Origin: Alphaproteobacteria bacterium
GTDB taxonomy: Bacteria > Pseudomonadota > Alphaproteobacteria > Ferrovibrionales > Ferrovibrionaceae
Length of the DNA stretch: 64,000 nucleotides
Assembly: GCA_018336035.1 (NCBI GenBank)
Contig: JAGXRD010000007.1
Span: 48,448-112,447, forward strand
Reading direction: 5' to 3'
Shown here: positions 45,799-56,622 of the stretch, in pieces
How the letters are laid out: each line of letters starts with the position of its first letter
Numbering within the stretch: the stretch's first letter is position 1
The notes under the pieces: model-generated
Told to the model about the DNA's origin: nothing
Database searches by the model: none
The model's input: only the letters and a program-made list of their open reading frames with translations
Translations under genes and position numbers: made by a program

Positions 45799-46747
45799 CG
45801 CCATCAGCCTCAGTGATTGGGTCGTTAGGGAGAGAGCTTGGCCTGAGTGCGGCGGCACGCTGGCGTTCGGCATGCTGGGCTTCAGCCACCAGATGGGCGA
45901 GCGGCGGCAGGTTGGCATCCCATTCCAGCGAGGTGGCGGCATGCGGGAAGCGCTGCACGGCGCTGGCATAGAGTCGCCAGACCGGTTCGGCCACCAGCGC
46001 GCCATGGTCGTCGATCAGCATTGGCCTGCCGTCGGTTTCGCATTCGCTGTGGCCGGCGATGCGGATCTGATGCACCGCTGGGCCGGGCAAACTGTCGAGA
46101 TAGGCCTCGGCCACTGCCGGCGCAGCTTCGCGGCCGACATGGTTGACGCTGGAGACATACAGATTGTTGACGTCGCAGAGGATGCCACAGCCGCTCTGCT
46201 CGCTGAGCCGGCTGAGGAACTCGGCTTCGGCGATCTGGCTTTCGCGGAACCGCAGGTAGCTGGCCGGATTGGCCATCAGGATCGGTCGGTTCAGCCGCGC
46301 CTGTACGATATCGACATTGCGGCGGCAGCTTTCCAGCGTCTGCAGGGTGTAGGGCAGCGGCAGGAGATCGTTGTAATAGCGCCCCTCGACACCGACCCAG
46401 GCAAGATGCTCCGAGACCAGCGCCGGCTGCAGCCAGTCGACGAGGCGCGCCAGGCGGTCCAGATGGTCGGGATCTGGCAGCTCCTCGCCGCCCAGCCCCA
46501 GTCCGGTGCCCTGCACGGCGACTGGCCAGAGCGCGCGGACCTGTTCCAGGTAATGGCGGTTGGCGCCCCCACCCATATAGGTCTCGGCAGGGATTTCCAG
46601 CCAGCCGAGTGGCGGCCGGGTCTCGAGCAGGTCTTCATGATGTGGCGGGCGCAGGCCGATGCCGACGCGTTCCGGGGCCGGCACGCCGGCCGGGCTCTGG
46701 AAGGCGGCCCGGTCAGGGGGCGCGGCAATGGGTTTTTGCTCCGTCAT
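45782..46747 (-). CDS. HvfB/MbnB-like DUF692 multinuclear iron enzyme
   Basis: 321 residues, TIM-barrel DUF692 family. GIGLRPPHHEDLLETRPPLGWLEI starts the barrel. Candidate metal ligands lie in LVSEHLAW (Glu, His), CDVNNLYVSSVNH (Asp, Asn, His), RIAGHSE (His) and IDDHGALV (Asp, His). Relatives (MbnB, HvfB) oxidise Cys of a precursor peptide to oxazolone/thioamide or thiooxazole copper-binding groups together with a partner protein, here DUF2063. An upstream GTG (46762) is an alternative start. Preceded by a terminator and a weak TACACT-type -10. Confidence 0.88.
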   Translation of the reverse strand: MTEQKPIAAPPDRAAFQSPAGVPAPERVGIGLRPPHHEDLLETRPPLGWLEIPAETYMGGGANRHYLEQVRALWPVAVQGTGLGLGGEELPDPDHLDRLARLVDWLQPALVSEHLAWVGVEGRYYNDLLPLPYTLQTLESCRRNVDIVQARLNRPILMANPASYLRFRESQIAEAEFLSRLSEQSGCGILCDVNNLYVSSVNHVGREAAPAVAEAYLDSLPGPAVHQIRIAGHSECETDGRPMLIDDHGALVAEPVWRLYASAVQRFPHAATSLEWDANLPPLAHLVAEAQHAERQRAAALRPSSLPNDPITEADGDERAA

Positions 46748-46843
46748 GGCGACCGGATGCACGCTCGTCAGTTGCTGCGTTGAGACGCGGGCCTGCCAGC
46801 TCGTGCCTGTCCGTCCAGTGTAGCACTGCCGGTGGAAAAATAC

Positions 46844-46863
46844 CCGCCGCGTGATCGCGGCGG
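46844..46863 (-). terminator. Intrinsic terminator of the DUF3750 gene
   Basis: CCGCCGCG / CGCGGCGG 8-bp stem with a TGAT-type loop, followed on the minus strand by GGTATTTTTCC, 10 bp past the DUF3750 stop. It separates that gene from the DUF692 operon. Confidence 0.8.
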
Positions 46864-46872
46864 AATCCGCAA

Positions 46873-47667
46873 CTACTGGTTACTTATGGGGGATTTGGTC
46901 TCGGCGACGGCTGAGGTCGCCGGCAGGCCGACCCGGCCGATGCCGGGCAGCTTGAGCGCCGGGCGCAGGATGTCCACGCCGATGGTCAGGCCCAGCAGGT
47001 TCAACTCCAGACCCTCGCGGGCGGCAGCCGTCACGCCGGCCAGGCCGAACAGGTTGACCTGATAGCCGGTGCCGCTCGGGGCGGGGGCAAAGACGGTGGT
47101 GGCGCCGAGCCAGTCCTTGCCCACCGCGGTGGGCGGCAGTTCCAGGCCCAGTTCTGGGACTTCACGAGCGAGGTAGGCGACGAAACTGTTCGAGTTGGGC
47201 CCCGGCCACATCACGTAACCTTCCCGGCCGGGATAGCGCTCGGCGGCCGAGATCAGCAGCGGAATGGCAGCCGCCGCCGCGTCGCCGCGCAGGTCGTGCA
47301 GCAGTTCGGGCGCATTGCCGGCCCAGTAGCCATCGGGCGTGCGGTTGCTGATCCGCACCGGCGAGCCGCCCCAGCCGACCACCTCATAACGGGTGTAGCT
47401 GGGCGCGCCGGCCGGTTTGACCACGATCCAGGTATGGACCGCGAAAGCCCCGCGCCAGCCCCAGACTCGGGCGGCATATACCTGGATCACCGCGTCTTTC
47501 ACGGTGACCGGATCGGGGGCAAGGCCGGCGCTGTCCCACCGCGAGGTCGACCAGTGCTTGCGTTCGGCCGTGGCGATGGAGGCACCGCTGGCCATCAGCG
47601 GCAGCGCGATCAGCGCGCCGACGGCGATCAGGAGATTGCGGATCAGGGGGCGGGTGCGGAATGTCAT
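46873..47667 (-). CDS. DUF3750-family protein
   Basis: 264 residues with an N-terminal membrane or signal segment (RNLLIAVGALIALPLMASGASIA, about 10-32). The conserved core follows (QVYAARVWGWRGAFAVHTWIVVKPAGAPSYTRYEVVGWG, then AERYPGREGYVMWPGPNSNSFVAYLAREVPELGLELPPTAVGKDW). DUF3750 proteins are periplasm-facing and of unknown role; the W/H/N/S pattern recalls a catalytic Cys/Ser-type fold, but no nucleophile can be assigned. The start was taken at the ATG with AAGG upstream. Confidence 0.8.
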   Translation of the reverse strand: MTFRTRPLIRNLLIAVGALIALPLMASGASIATAERKHWSTSRWDSAGLAPDPVTVKDAVIQVYAARVWGWRGAFAVHTWIVVKPAGAPSYTRYEVVGWGGSPVRISNRTPDGYWAGNAPELLHDLRGDAAAAAIPLLISAAERYPGREGYVMWPGPNSNSFVAYLAREVPELGLELPPTAVGKDWLGATTVFAPAPSGTGYQVNLFGLAGVTAAAREGLELNLLGLTIGVDILRPALKLPGIGRVGLPATSAVAETKSPISNQ

Positions 47668-47763
47668 GTCTGCCTTCAGGTGCAAACATAGGATGTTCGG
47701 TGATTATGGCAAAGTCAGGACTGTTGTGGTCCCGGAGGTGTGATCGCGGATACATCAAAGATC

Positions 47764-47792
47764 GTCATCCTCGGCACAAGGCCGAGGGTGAC
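47764..47792. repeat. Extragenic palindrome, family 2
   Basis: GTCATCCTCGGC / GCCGAGGGTGAC, 12-bp arms with one wobble and an ACAAG loop, between xerC and the DUF3750 gene. It may also act as a weak terminator for xerC. Confidence 0.55.
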
Positions 47793-47801
47793 GGTTTCTC
47801 T

Positions 47802-48776
47802 TTAAATCCGCGCCCTGGGATGGGCACTGTCGTAAACCCGCAGCAGGGCCTCGGCATCCACCTCGGTATAACGCTGCGTGGTCGCCAGCGACGCATGGCC
47901 CAGCAGTTCCTGGATGGTACGCAGGTCGCCACCGCCGGCCAGAAGATGCGTGGCGAAGGAATGCCGCAGGGCGTGCGGCGTGGCGGTTTCCGGCAGGTTC
48001 AGGGCGCGCCGCGTGTTGCGCATGACTTTCTGAACGATGGCGGGGTCGAGCCGCTTGCCGCGCGCACCATAAAATAGCGGCGTGCCGCTGGAAATCGCAT
48101 AGGGACAGAGTTTCACATAAGCCGCGATGGCGTCGCGCACGACGGGCAGGATCGGCACCAGCCGCTGCTTGTTGCCCTTGCCGGTCACCGTCAGGCTCTC
48201 GCCTTTCGGAATATCCTGGCCATTCAGCCCGAGCGCTTCGCCCAGGCGCAGGCCGGCGCCCCAGAGCAAGGTCAGAATGGCGGCATCGCGTGCCTGCAGC
48301 CAGGGCAGCGTGTCGCCTTCATCCACCGCCTCGATCACCTGCCGCGCAGCCTGTACTGCCAAAGGCTTCGGCACGCTGTGCGGTCGCTTCGGCGTGCGCA
48401 CCAGATTGGCCGCGGCATTGTCGATGCGGCCATCCTTCTGCAGGCGACGGAAAAAGCTGCGGATGGCGCTGAGGTTGCGGGCCAGCGAGGTGGCGCCGAC
48501 GCCATCGTTGCGGCGATGGCTTAAATACGCGCGGAAATCGGCAAGCCGCAGCGATTGCAGATCCTGCATCGCAGCCGGTTCGCCAAGATGCTCGCTCAAA
48601 AAGCTGAGGTAGCCGGAAAGATCCTGGCCATAGGCGCGCAAGGTGTGGCGCGAGTAGCGTTTTTCCTTGGCAAGCCAGAGATACCAGCCCTCGGCGGCGG
48701 CCTTCACATCCTCGGCGGCGAGGAAGAAGGGCAGCCGGTCTTCGGTTTCTTTTACTTGGGCGGCAGGTCGAGCCAT
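47802..48776 (-). CDS. xerC: Tyrosine recombinase XerC
   Basis: 324 residues. N-terminal SAM-like core-binding domain (AAEGWYLWLAKEKRYSRHTLRAYGQDLSGYL, about 28-58). The catalytic domain has Arg in GAGLRLGEALGL, Lys in VTGKGNKQR, HALRHSFATHLL (His and Arg), LLGHASLATTQ and the nucleophile Tyr in TQRYTEV. With XerD it resolves chromosome dimers at dif, driven by FtsK. Its start overlaps the DUF484 gene by 25 bp, the standard DUF484-xerC arrangement. Confidence 0.94.
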   Translation of the reverse strand: MARPAAQVKETEDRLPFFLAAEDVKAAAEGWYLWLAKEKRYSRHTLRAYGQDLSGYLSFLSEHLGEPAAMQDLQSLRLADFRAYLSHRRNDGVGATSLARNLSAIRSFFRRLQKDGRIDNAAANLVRTPKRPHSVPKPLAVQAARQVIEAVDEGDTLPWLQARDAAILTLLWGAGLRLGEALGLNGQDIPKGESLTVTGKGNKQRLVPILPVVRDAIAAYVKLCPYAISSGTPLFYGARGKRLDPAIVQKVMRNTRRALNLPETATPHALRHSFATHLLAGGGDLRTIQELLGHASLATTQRYTEVDAEALLRVYDSAHPRARI

Positions 48777-49483
48777 GCCTGTACCGAACGGCCGAGCACG
48801 CCGGACAGGAACTGCAGCAGCTCCGTGCCCTGATGCGGCTGGAACTTGTCGGCCTCGCGCGAGCCGAGCGCCAGCATTGCCGCCGGCGAATTCGGGCCGA
48901 AATCGAGCCGCGCCAGCGCATCCGAGCGCACCAGCGAGGCCGCCGGACCATAGAGCCAGCTGGCGGCTTCGGCATTGTCGCGCGCCACGGCGGGTAGGGC
49001 ACCCAGCAGCGTATCGATGGTGCCGTTGGGCAGCACGAAGACGCCGCCGGTGGCGATCTCCTTCATGCGGTCCGGGTCGCCTTCGACGCAGAGGCTGATG
49101 ACATCGACTTCCAGCAGGTCGGTCCAGTCCTGCGTCGCCATATGGATCATATGCTCGAAACTGCCGGCTTCCAGCAGCATCAGCACGGCGGCATGCACGC
49201 GCTGGGTCAGCGACAGATTCTGGCGGCTGGCATCCAGCAGTTCATTGCCGACATGCGACACGCGATGCAACTCGCCCTGCAGGCGTTGCACCATGAAACG
49301 CTGCAGGTCGACGACATTGTCGCCGCCGCGCGGCGCGGTCGGTGGCAGCAGGATTTCGCACAGGGCCGGATTGCGCGTCAGCAGGTCGGGATTCTGCTTC
49401 AGCCATTCGATCACATCTGCCTCTGCCAAGGATGCGGCTTGGCCGGCGTTATCGGAAACAGGTGCGGTGATGCCGTCGGCCAT
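48752..49483 (-). CDS. DUF484-family protein
   Basis: 243 residues. The conserved opening VIEWLKQNPDLLTRNPALCEILLPP is followed by a coiled stretch (VDLQRFMVQRLQGELHRVSHVGNELLDASRQN) and a GAF-like domain ending ALGSREADKFQPHQGTELLQFLSGVLGRSVQAWL. Role unknown; regularly encoded directly before xerC, as here, with overlapping frames. Soluble and cytosolic. Confidence 0.9.
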   Translation of the reverse strand: MADGITAPVSDNAGQAASLAEADVIEWLKQNPDLLTRNPALCEILLPPTAPRGGDNVVDLQRFMVQRLQGELHRVSHVGNELLDASRQNLSLTQRVHAAVLMLLEAGSFEHMIHMATQDWTDLLEVDVISLCVEGDPDRMKEIATGGVFVLPNGTIDTLLGALPAVARDNAEAASWLYGPAASLVRSDALARLDFGPNSPAAMLALGSREADKFQPHQGTELLQFLSGVLGRSVQAWLDLPPK

Positions 49484-49492
49484 CGGATATTC

Positions 49493-50155
49493 CTACTTGT
49501 CCAGGATCGACTGGCCGGTCTTCTTCCAGTCGGCGAGGAAGGCTTCCAGGCCCCTGTCGGTCAGCGGATGCTTCACCAGGCCCTTCAGCACATTCGGCGG
49601 CAGGGTGGCGACATCGGCGCCAATCTTGGCGGATTCGATCAGGTGGATCGGATGCCGGATCGAGGCGACCAGCACCTCGGTCTTGAAGTCGGGGTAGTTA
49701 TTGTAGATCTGCACGATGTCGGCGATCAGCTGCATGCCATCCTGGCCGATATCGTCGAGCCGGCCGACGAAAGGCGAGATGAAGGTCGCGCCGGCCTTGG
49801 CGGCGAGGATCGCCTGGGCCGCCGAGAAGCAGAGCGTCACATTGACCATGATGCCGTCATCGGACAGCGCCTTGCAGGTCTTCAGACCGTCCACTGTCAG
49901 CGGCACCTTCACCGCCACGTTGGTGGCGAGTGCGGCCAGCTTGCGGCCCTCGGCCAGCATGGTGGCGTGATCGGTGGCGGTCACCTCGGCGGAGACCGGG
50001 CCCTTCACGATCTTGCAGATTTCCTTGATCGTGCTGACGAAGTCCTTGCCGGTCTTGGCCACCAGCGACGGATTGGTGGTCACACCATCCAGCAGGCCGG
50101 TCTCGTTCAGCTCGGCAATCTCGGCGATATCGGCTGTATCGACGAAAAATTTCAT
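49493..50155 (-). CDS. fsa: Transaldolase-like fructose-6-phosphate aldolase (TalC/FSA type)
   Basis: 220 residues, short transaldolase family. [13 protein letters not shown] at the start, [13 protein letters not shown], Schiff-base Lys in NVAVKVPLT, and the [13 protein letters not shown] phosphate region. Members act either as transaldolase in the pentose-phosphate pathway or as fructose-6-phosphate aldolase; sequence alone does not decide. The start follows AAGGAGTGATCAGGAC. It lies 9 bp upstream of the DUF484 gene on the same strand and is divergent from priA. Confidence 0.92.
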   Translation of the reverse strand: MKFFVDTADIAEIAELNETGLLDGVTTNPSLVAKTGKDFVSTIKEICKIVKGPVSAEVTATDHATMLAEGRKLAALATNVAVKVPLTVDGLKTCKALSDDGIMVNVTLCFSAAQAILAAKAGATFISPFVGRLDDIGQDGMQLIADIVQIYNNYPDFKTEVLVASIRHPIHLIESAKIGADVATLPPNVLKGLVKHPLTDRGLEAFLADWKKTGQSILDK

Positions 50156-50219
50156 GTCCTGATCACTCCTTGGGGCGGCCCGGGCTCTGCCCGAATCAGC
50201 CGCCGATGCTATAAGCAGG

Positions 50220-52463
50220 ATGGTTAACAATACCCGACCGAGGCTGGTGCTGCCAGCCAAAGCCGGATGGTTCGCTGGTACAACGTTGACGCCTGCCGAT
50301 CTGATCCATGTGCTGCTGCCTTTGCCGCTGGCCGAGCCCTTTACCTATCGGGTCGGCGACGCGGCAGGCCCGCTTGCGCCCGGCGATATCGTGGAAGTGC
50401 CGATCGGCAACCGCATTTCGCTCGGCGTGGTCTGGGATGGCACGCCCGCGCCGCTGCCGGAAAAGGCCAAACTGAAGGATGTGATCCGGCGCTGCGATGC
50501 GCCGCCGATCCAGCCCATGTTGCGCAAGCTGGTCGACTGGGTCGCGTCCTACACGCTCAACCCCACCGGCGCGGTGTTGAAAATGTGCCTGCCCGAGCCG
50601 CGCGCGCTGGTCGAGCCGCCGCCGTTACGCGCCGTGTTGCGCATCGGTGACGCCGCTGGCGTGAAGATGAGCGAGCAGCGTGAGCGCGTACTAGAGATCG
50701 TGCGTGAACAGCCGGGCATGACGGTGACGGAACTAGCCGAGGCTGCAGCAGTCTCGCAGGCGGTGGTGCGCAAGCTGGTCGAACTCGGCGCATTGCAGGC
50801 CGATCAGGTGCCGGCCTTTCGTCCGCCCCCACCGCCGGACTGGCAGCGTGCCGGGCGCAAGCTGAATACACTGCAGGGCGAAGCGGCGGCAGCCTTGCGC
50901 AGCGCCACCGAAGCGCGGGATTTCTCGGTCACGCTGCTGGAAGGCGTGACGGGCGCAGGCAAGACCGAGGTGTATTACGAAGCCGTGGCGGCGGCGCTGC
51001 AGATGGGCCGGCAGGTTCTGGTGCTTTTGCCGGAAATCGCGCTGACCCAGCAATCGCTGGACCGCTTCGAGCAGCGCTTCGGCGCGCCGGCCTGGGCCTG
51101 GCATTCCGAAATGGCCGAGGGGCGCCGCGCCGCCACCTTGCGCGCGATCAGCCGTGGCGAAGCCAAAGTGGTGATCGGTGCGCGCTCGGCGCTGTTCCTG
51201 CCCTATGCCGATCTTGGCCTTGTGGTGGTCGATGAAGAACACGATGGCTCCTACAAGCAGGAAGAAGGCGTGATCTATAACGCGCGCGATATGGCGGTGG
51301 TGCGCGCCAAGCTGGAGGGCATTCCGGTGGTGCTCGCCTCAGCCACGCCATCGCTGGAAAGCCTGCATAACGTGGCGCGGCGGCGCTATGCCCATGCCGT
51401 ACTGCCCGAACGCCACAATGCTGCCAGCCTGCCGGCCATCAGGATCGTGGATATGCGAAAAGAGAAGCTGCCGTCGCAGCGCTTCATCTCCGCATCGCTG
51501 GCCGCCGCGATGACGCAGACCATTGCCGCCGGCGAGCAGGGCATGTTGTTCCTGAACCGGCGTGGCTATGCGCCGTTGACGCTTTGCGGCGCCTGCGGCC
51601 ATCGCCTGCAATGCCCGAACTGTGCAGCCTGGCTGGTCGAGCATAAGCGGCATGGCAATCTGCAATGCCATCATTGCGGCCATCAGCAGCGCCTGCCGAA
51701 ACACTGCCCGGCCTGCGAGGCGGAAGACAAGTTCAAGGCCTGCGGTCCCGGCGTCGAGCGGCTGGCCGAGGAAGCCGCCATGCTGTTTCCCGATGCGCGG
51801 CTGGCTGTGATGGCATCCGATACCGCCAATTCGCCGAAGCAGATCAGCGAAATGCTGGAACGCATGGAGCGGCGCGAGATCGACATTCTGGTCGGCACGC
51901 AGATCGTGGCGAAAGGCCATCACTTTCCGTTGCTGACCCTGGTGGGGGTGATCGACGCTGACTTAGGGCTGGCCGGCGGCGATCCGCGCGCCGCCGAGCG
52001 CACCTATCAGCTGCTGACCCAGGTGGCGGGCCGCGCCGGCCGCGCCGCGCATCCCGGTCGCGTGCTGCTGCAGTCTTTCGATCCCAGCCATCCGGTGATC
52101 GCAGCACTGAGCCGGTATGACACCGCCGGCTTCCTGGCCGCCGAGATGGCGGAGCGCCAGCGCGCCGGCATGCCGCCATTCGGTCGCCTGGCCGCCGTGA
52201 TTGTCAGCGGGGCGGATCAGGCCGAGGTGGAGCAGGCGGCGCGGGCCCTGGCCCGGACGGCACCGCGTGGCGCAGGGTTATCGGTGCTGGGGCCAGCACC
52301 GGCGCCCCTGCATTACCTGCGCGGCCGCTTCCGCGAACGCCTGCTGCTCAAGGCCGAACGCGAGATCGACGTGCCTGCCGCCCTACGGGAATGGATGGCA
52401 AAAACAAAACTACCGTCGGGTGTAAAGCGCACGGTCGATATCGATCCTTATAGCTTTCTTTAG
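50220..52463 (+). CDS. priA: Primosomal replication restart helicase PriA
   Basis: Up to 747 residues. The N-terminal 3'-end-binding domain starts at [18 protein letters not shown]. The helicase core has Walker [20 protein letters not shown] box and [12 protein letters not shown]. Zinc-binding Cys clusters [18 protein letters not shown] and CPAC lie between the motor lobes. It restarts stalled forks by reloading DnaB. The start is uncertain: ATG 50220 adds about 25 poorly conserved residues, and an in-frame TTG just before the conserved domain is possible. Confidence 0.95.
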   Translation: MVNNTRPRLVLPAKAGWFAGTTLTPADLIHVLLPLPLAEPFTYRVGDAAGPLAPGDIVEVPIGNRISLGVVWDGTPAPLPEKAKLKDVIRRCDAPPIQPMLRKLVDWVASYTLNPTGAVLKMCLPEPRALVEPPPLRAVLRIGDAAGVKMSEQRERVLEIVREQPGMTVTELAEAAAVSQAVVRKLVELGALQADQVPAFRPPPPPDWQRAGRKLNTLQGEAAAALRSATEARDFSVTLLEGVTGAGKTEVYYEAVAAALQMGRQVLVLLPEIALTQQSLDRFEQRFGAPAWAWHSEMAEGRRAATLRAISRGEAKVVIGARSALFLPYADLGLVVVDEEHDGSYKQEEGVIYNARDMAVVRAKLEGIPVVLASATPSLESLHNVARRRYAHAVLPERHNAASLPAIRIVDMRKEKLPSQRFISASLAAAMTQTIAAGEQGMLFLNRRGYAPLTLCGACGHRLQCPNCAAWLVEHKRHGNLQCHHCGHQQRLPKHCPACEAEDKFKACGPGVERLAEEAAMLFPDARLAVMASDTANSPKQISEMLERMERREIDILVGTQIVAKGHHFPLLTLVGVIDADLGLAGGDPRAAERTYQLLTQVAGRAGRAAHPGRVLLQSFDPSHPVIAALSRYDTAGFLAAEMAERQRAGMPPFGRLAAVIVSGADQAEVEQAARALARTAPRGAGLSVLGPAPAPLHYLRGRFRERLLLKAEREIDVPAALREWMAKTKLPSGVKRTVDIDPYSFL

Positions 52464-52531
52464 AGCTTGGGTTTTTAAAGTGTCCGCGTGCGGCCGGGTG
52501 TGGAATGGGCCGCCTTTAGGGGAAACTGCCC

Positions 52532-52933
52532 ATGCGGTATCAACGTCTGCCGGCGCTCGGCGCGGCTCTGCTTGCCCTCGGCCTGTTGTCGGGTTGCTTT
52601 GAAGCGAAGGAAACGGCGCCGGATCAGCGCCACAGCTCTCTCAGCAATTTCCAGCAGTTCATTCAGAAGACCGGCGGCCTGAAGAGCCTCAATACATTTC
52701 AGAAGCGCCGCCCTGAGATCAACTCGGAAGAAAGCATCGGCGTGATCTACGATGGCGCCCGCACCCAGGGCGAAGTGATGCGCTTCCGCGACAAGCAGAT
52801 CGCCAAGGAAATGCTGCCGGCGCTCAAGGCCGTGCGCCAGCGGCTGGGCGAGTCCGAGAACTGCGTGCTGCGCGGCTATTTCGTCGCCTGCGGCGAGGAA
52901 AAGTTCGTCGACGTTTTCAAGAAGTGGGAATAG
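52532..52933 (+). CDS. Small lipoprotein of unknown function
   Basis: 133 residues with a lipoprotein signal peptide (lipobox LLSGC, Cys about residue 22). The mature part is helical and charged (SSLSNFQQFIQKTGGLKSLNTFQKRRPEINSEESIGVIYDGARTQGEVMRFRDKQ) with two C-terminal Cys (ENCVLRGYFVACGEE) that could form a disulfide. It starts 69 bp after priA on the same strand and is followed by extragenic palindromes. No family recognised. Confidence 0.7.
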   Translation: MRYQRLPALGAALLALGLLSGCFEAKETAPDQRHSSLSNFQQFIQKTGGLKSLNTFQKRRPEINSEESIGVIYDGARTQGEVMRFRDKQIAKEMLPALKAVRQRLGESENCVLRGYFVACGEEKFVDVFKKWE

Positions 52934-52943
52934 CCCCGCCCTC

Positions 52944-53020
52944 GTCATCCCCGCGAAAGCGGGGATCCAGTTTCTGAACAGCCTGAGCCTTGCAGTCTGG
53001 GCTCCCGCCTCCGCGGGAGC
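52944..53020. repeat. Compound extragenic palindromic element (two hairpins)
   Basis: First hairpin ATCCCCGC-GAAA-GCGGGGAT (52947-52966) and second GCTCCCGC-CTCC-GCGGGAGC (53001-53020), with CGTCAT and GCGACGAAG flanks pointing inward. It has the same core as the repeat at 23761-23787. It lies between the lipoprotein gene and ghrA, which converge, and may help end both transcripts. Confidence 0.65.
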
Positions 53021-53031
53021 GACGAAGAATT

Positions 53032-53961
53032 TCAGTAACCCCGCTTGTAATCCACCAGCCGCAGCAGCGGCAGGCCCTGCTGCATCCGTCGGATATTGTC
53101 GACGATCTGCGGCGCCACCTGGGCCGGGATGCTGTCGGCCGCATTATGCGGTGTCACCGTCACCTTCGGATGTGTCCAGAAGGGATGGTTGTCGCGCAAC
53201 GGCTCTTCGTCGAACACATCCAGCGTCGCGCCCGACAGCCACTCTGAATCGAGCGCATGCAGCAGGTCGGCTTCCACCACATGGCCGCCGCGTGCGGCAT
53301 TGATGATATAGCCGCCGCGCGGCAGCAGCGACAATGTGCGACGGTTGATGATGCCGCGCGTCTCGGGCGTCAGCGGCAGCAGGCAGACCAGGATGTTGCA
53401 AAGCCGCAGGAAACTGTCGAGATGTTCGTCGCCATGGAAGCTGGTGACGCCATCGACCGCTTTCAGGCCGCGGCTCCAGCTCACCAGCTGGAAACCGAAC
53501 TGCGACAGTTTCTGCGTCGCCGCCATGCCCAGCGTGCCCATGCCCATGATGCCGACCACGCGCTCTGAGGCATCGACCGGTGGCAGCCATTTCCAGGCCC
53601 GGTTGCGCTGGTTGACCGCCATGGTATCGACCTGACGGTGGAAGCGCAGCACATGCAGCAGCACATATTCCGTCATCGCCAGGGTCAGGCGGTCGTCGAT
53701 TACGCGGGTCAGCGGCACATCACGGGGCAGATGCGGGTCGGCCAGGATGGCATTGACGCCGGCGCCGAAAGCATGGATCAGCTTCAGGTTCGGGAAGCTC
53801 TTGAGCAGGCCCGGCGGCGGCTTGGCCACCAGCGCGGCCTCGATCTCGTTCGGATTACCCGTATTCGGGTGAATCCGGATATCGAGACCGGGCGCCAGCG
53901 CCTGGATCTCGGCGGCCCAGATCTGCGGATCATGGGCTTTGGTATAGATTAGCAGCGCCAT
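53032..53961 (-). CDS. ghrA: D-2-hydroxyacid dehydrogenase, GhrA-like glyoxylate/hydroxypyruvate reductase
   Basis: 309 residues. The NAD(P) motif is VGIMGMGTLGMAATQKLSQFG (about 140-160); the catalytic Arg is in NAARGGHVVE, Glu in DVFDEEPL and His in VTVTPHNAADS. Reduces glyoxylate or hydroxypyruvate in the cytosol. The start is one base from the stop of the yejF-type ATPase, so it is the last gene of the peptide-importer operon; a functional link to peptide uptake is not obvious. Confidence 0.87.
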   Translation of the reverse strand: MALLIYTKAHDPQIWAAEIQALAPGLDIRIHPNTGNPNEIEAALVAKPPPGLLKSFPNLKLIHAFGAGVNAILADPHLPRDVPLTRVIDDRLTLAMTEYVLLHVLRFHRQVDTMAVNQRNRAWKWLPPVDASERVVGIMGMGTLGMAATQKLSQFGFQLVSWSRGLKAVDGVTSFHGDEHLDSFLRLCNILVCLLPLTPETRGIINRRTLSLLPRGGYIINAARGGHVVEADLLHALDSEWLSGATLDVFDEEPLRDNHPFWTHPKVTVTPHNAADSIPAQVAPQIVDNIRRMQQGLPLLRLVDYKRGY

Positions 53962-53962
53962 A

Positions 53963-55578
<1,616 letters not shown>

Positions 55579-55582
<4 letters not shown>

Positions 55583-56622
55583 TTGAAGATCTTGCGTGGG
55601 TCGAAGGCGTCGCGCACCGCTTCGCCGATGAAGATCAGCAGGCTCAGCATCACGGCAAGTACCGCGAAAGCGGTAATGCCGAGCCAGGGCGCCTGAATGT
55701 TGGTCTTGCCCTGCGCCAGCAGCTCACCTAGCGAGGGCGAGCCCGGCGGCAGGCCGAAGCCGAGGAAGTCCAGCGCCGTCAGCGTGGTGATCGAGCCGTT
55801 CAGGATGAAGGGCATCATGGTCAAGGTCGCCACCATGGCATTGGGCAGCAGATGGCGGAACATGATCGAGATGTCGGACACGCCGAGCGCACGGGCGGCG
55901 CGGACATAACCGAAATTGCGCGCGCGCAGGAATTCGGCACGCACCACGCCGACCAGCGCCATCCAGCTGAACAGCAGCATGATGCCGAGCAGCCACCAGA
56001 AATTCGGCTGCACCACGCTGGCCAGGATGATCAGCAGGTAGAGCGTCGGCAGGCCGGACCAGACTTCGATGAAGCGCTGGAAGATCAGGTCGGTCTTGCC
56101 GCCGAAGTAACCTTGGACGGCGCCGGCGATCACGCCGATCACCGAACTCAGTACGGTCAGCACCAGGCCGAACAGCACGCTGATGCGGAAGCCGTAGATC
56201 AGCCGCGCCATCACGTCGCGGCCCTGGTCGTCGGTGCCGAGCAGATTCTCTTTGGTCGGCGGCGAGGGTGCCGGGCGGCCGAGGTCATAGTTGATGGTGC
56301 GATAGCTGTAGCGGATCGGCGTCCACAGGATCCAGCCATCTTTCTCCTTGATCAGGTCCTGCACGAACTGGTCGCGGTATTTGGCTTCTGTTTCGAAATC
56401 GCCGCCAAAGGCGGTTTCCGGATAGGCTTTCAGCACCGGCACGTAATAGCCGCCATCGTATTTCACCAATAGCGGTGCATCATTGGCGATGAATTCGGCA
56501 AACAGGCTGAGCGTGAACAGGATGAGGAAAATCCACAGCGACCAGAAACCGCGCCGGTTGGCGCAGAAGTTGCGCCAGCGACGGGCGTTGATCGGGCTGA
56601 GTTTGAGCCGGGCCATCTGCAT
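55579..56622 (-). CDS. yejE: Peptide ABC importer permease (YejE type)
   Basis: 347 residues. The N-terminal helix after RRGFWSLWIFLILFTLSLFAEF is followed by a long periplasmic insert (about 45-130: YDGGYYVPVLKAYPETAFGGDFETEAKYRDQF...), characteristic of YejE against other DppC-type permeases. Five more helices and the coupling-loop motif (EFLRARNFGYVRAARALGVSDISIMFRHLLPNA) follow. Start and stop overlap the neighbouring yej genes by one and four bases. Confidence 0.95.

Noticed and set aside
47802..48776. Tyrosine recombinase as a mark of a mobile element or integron
   Set aside because: Motifs, size and the overlap with DUF484 identify housekeeping XerC.
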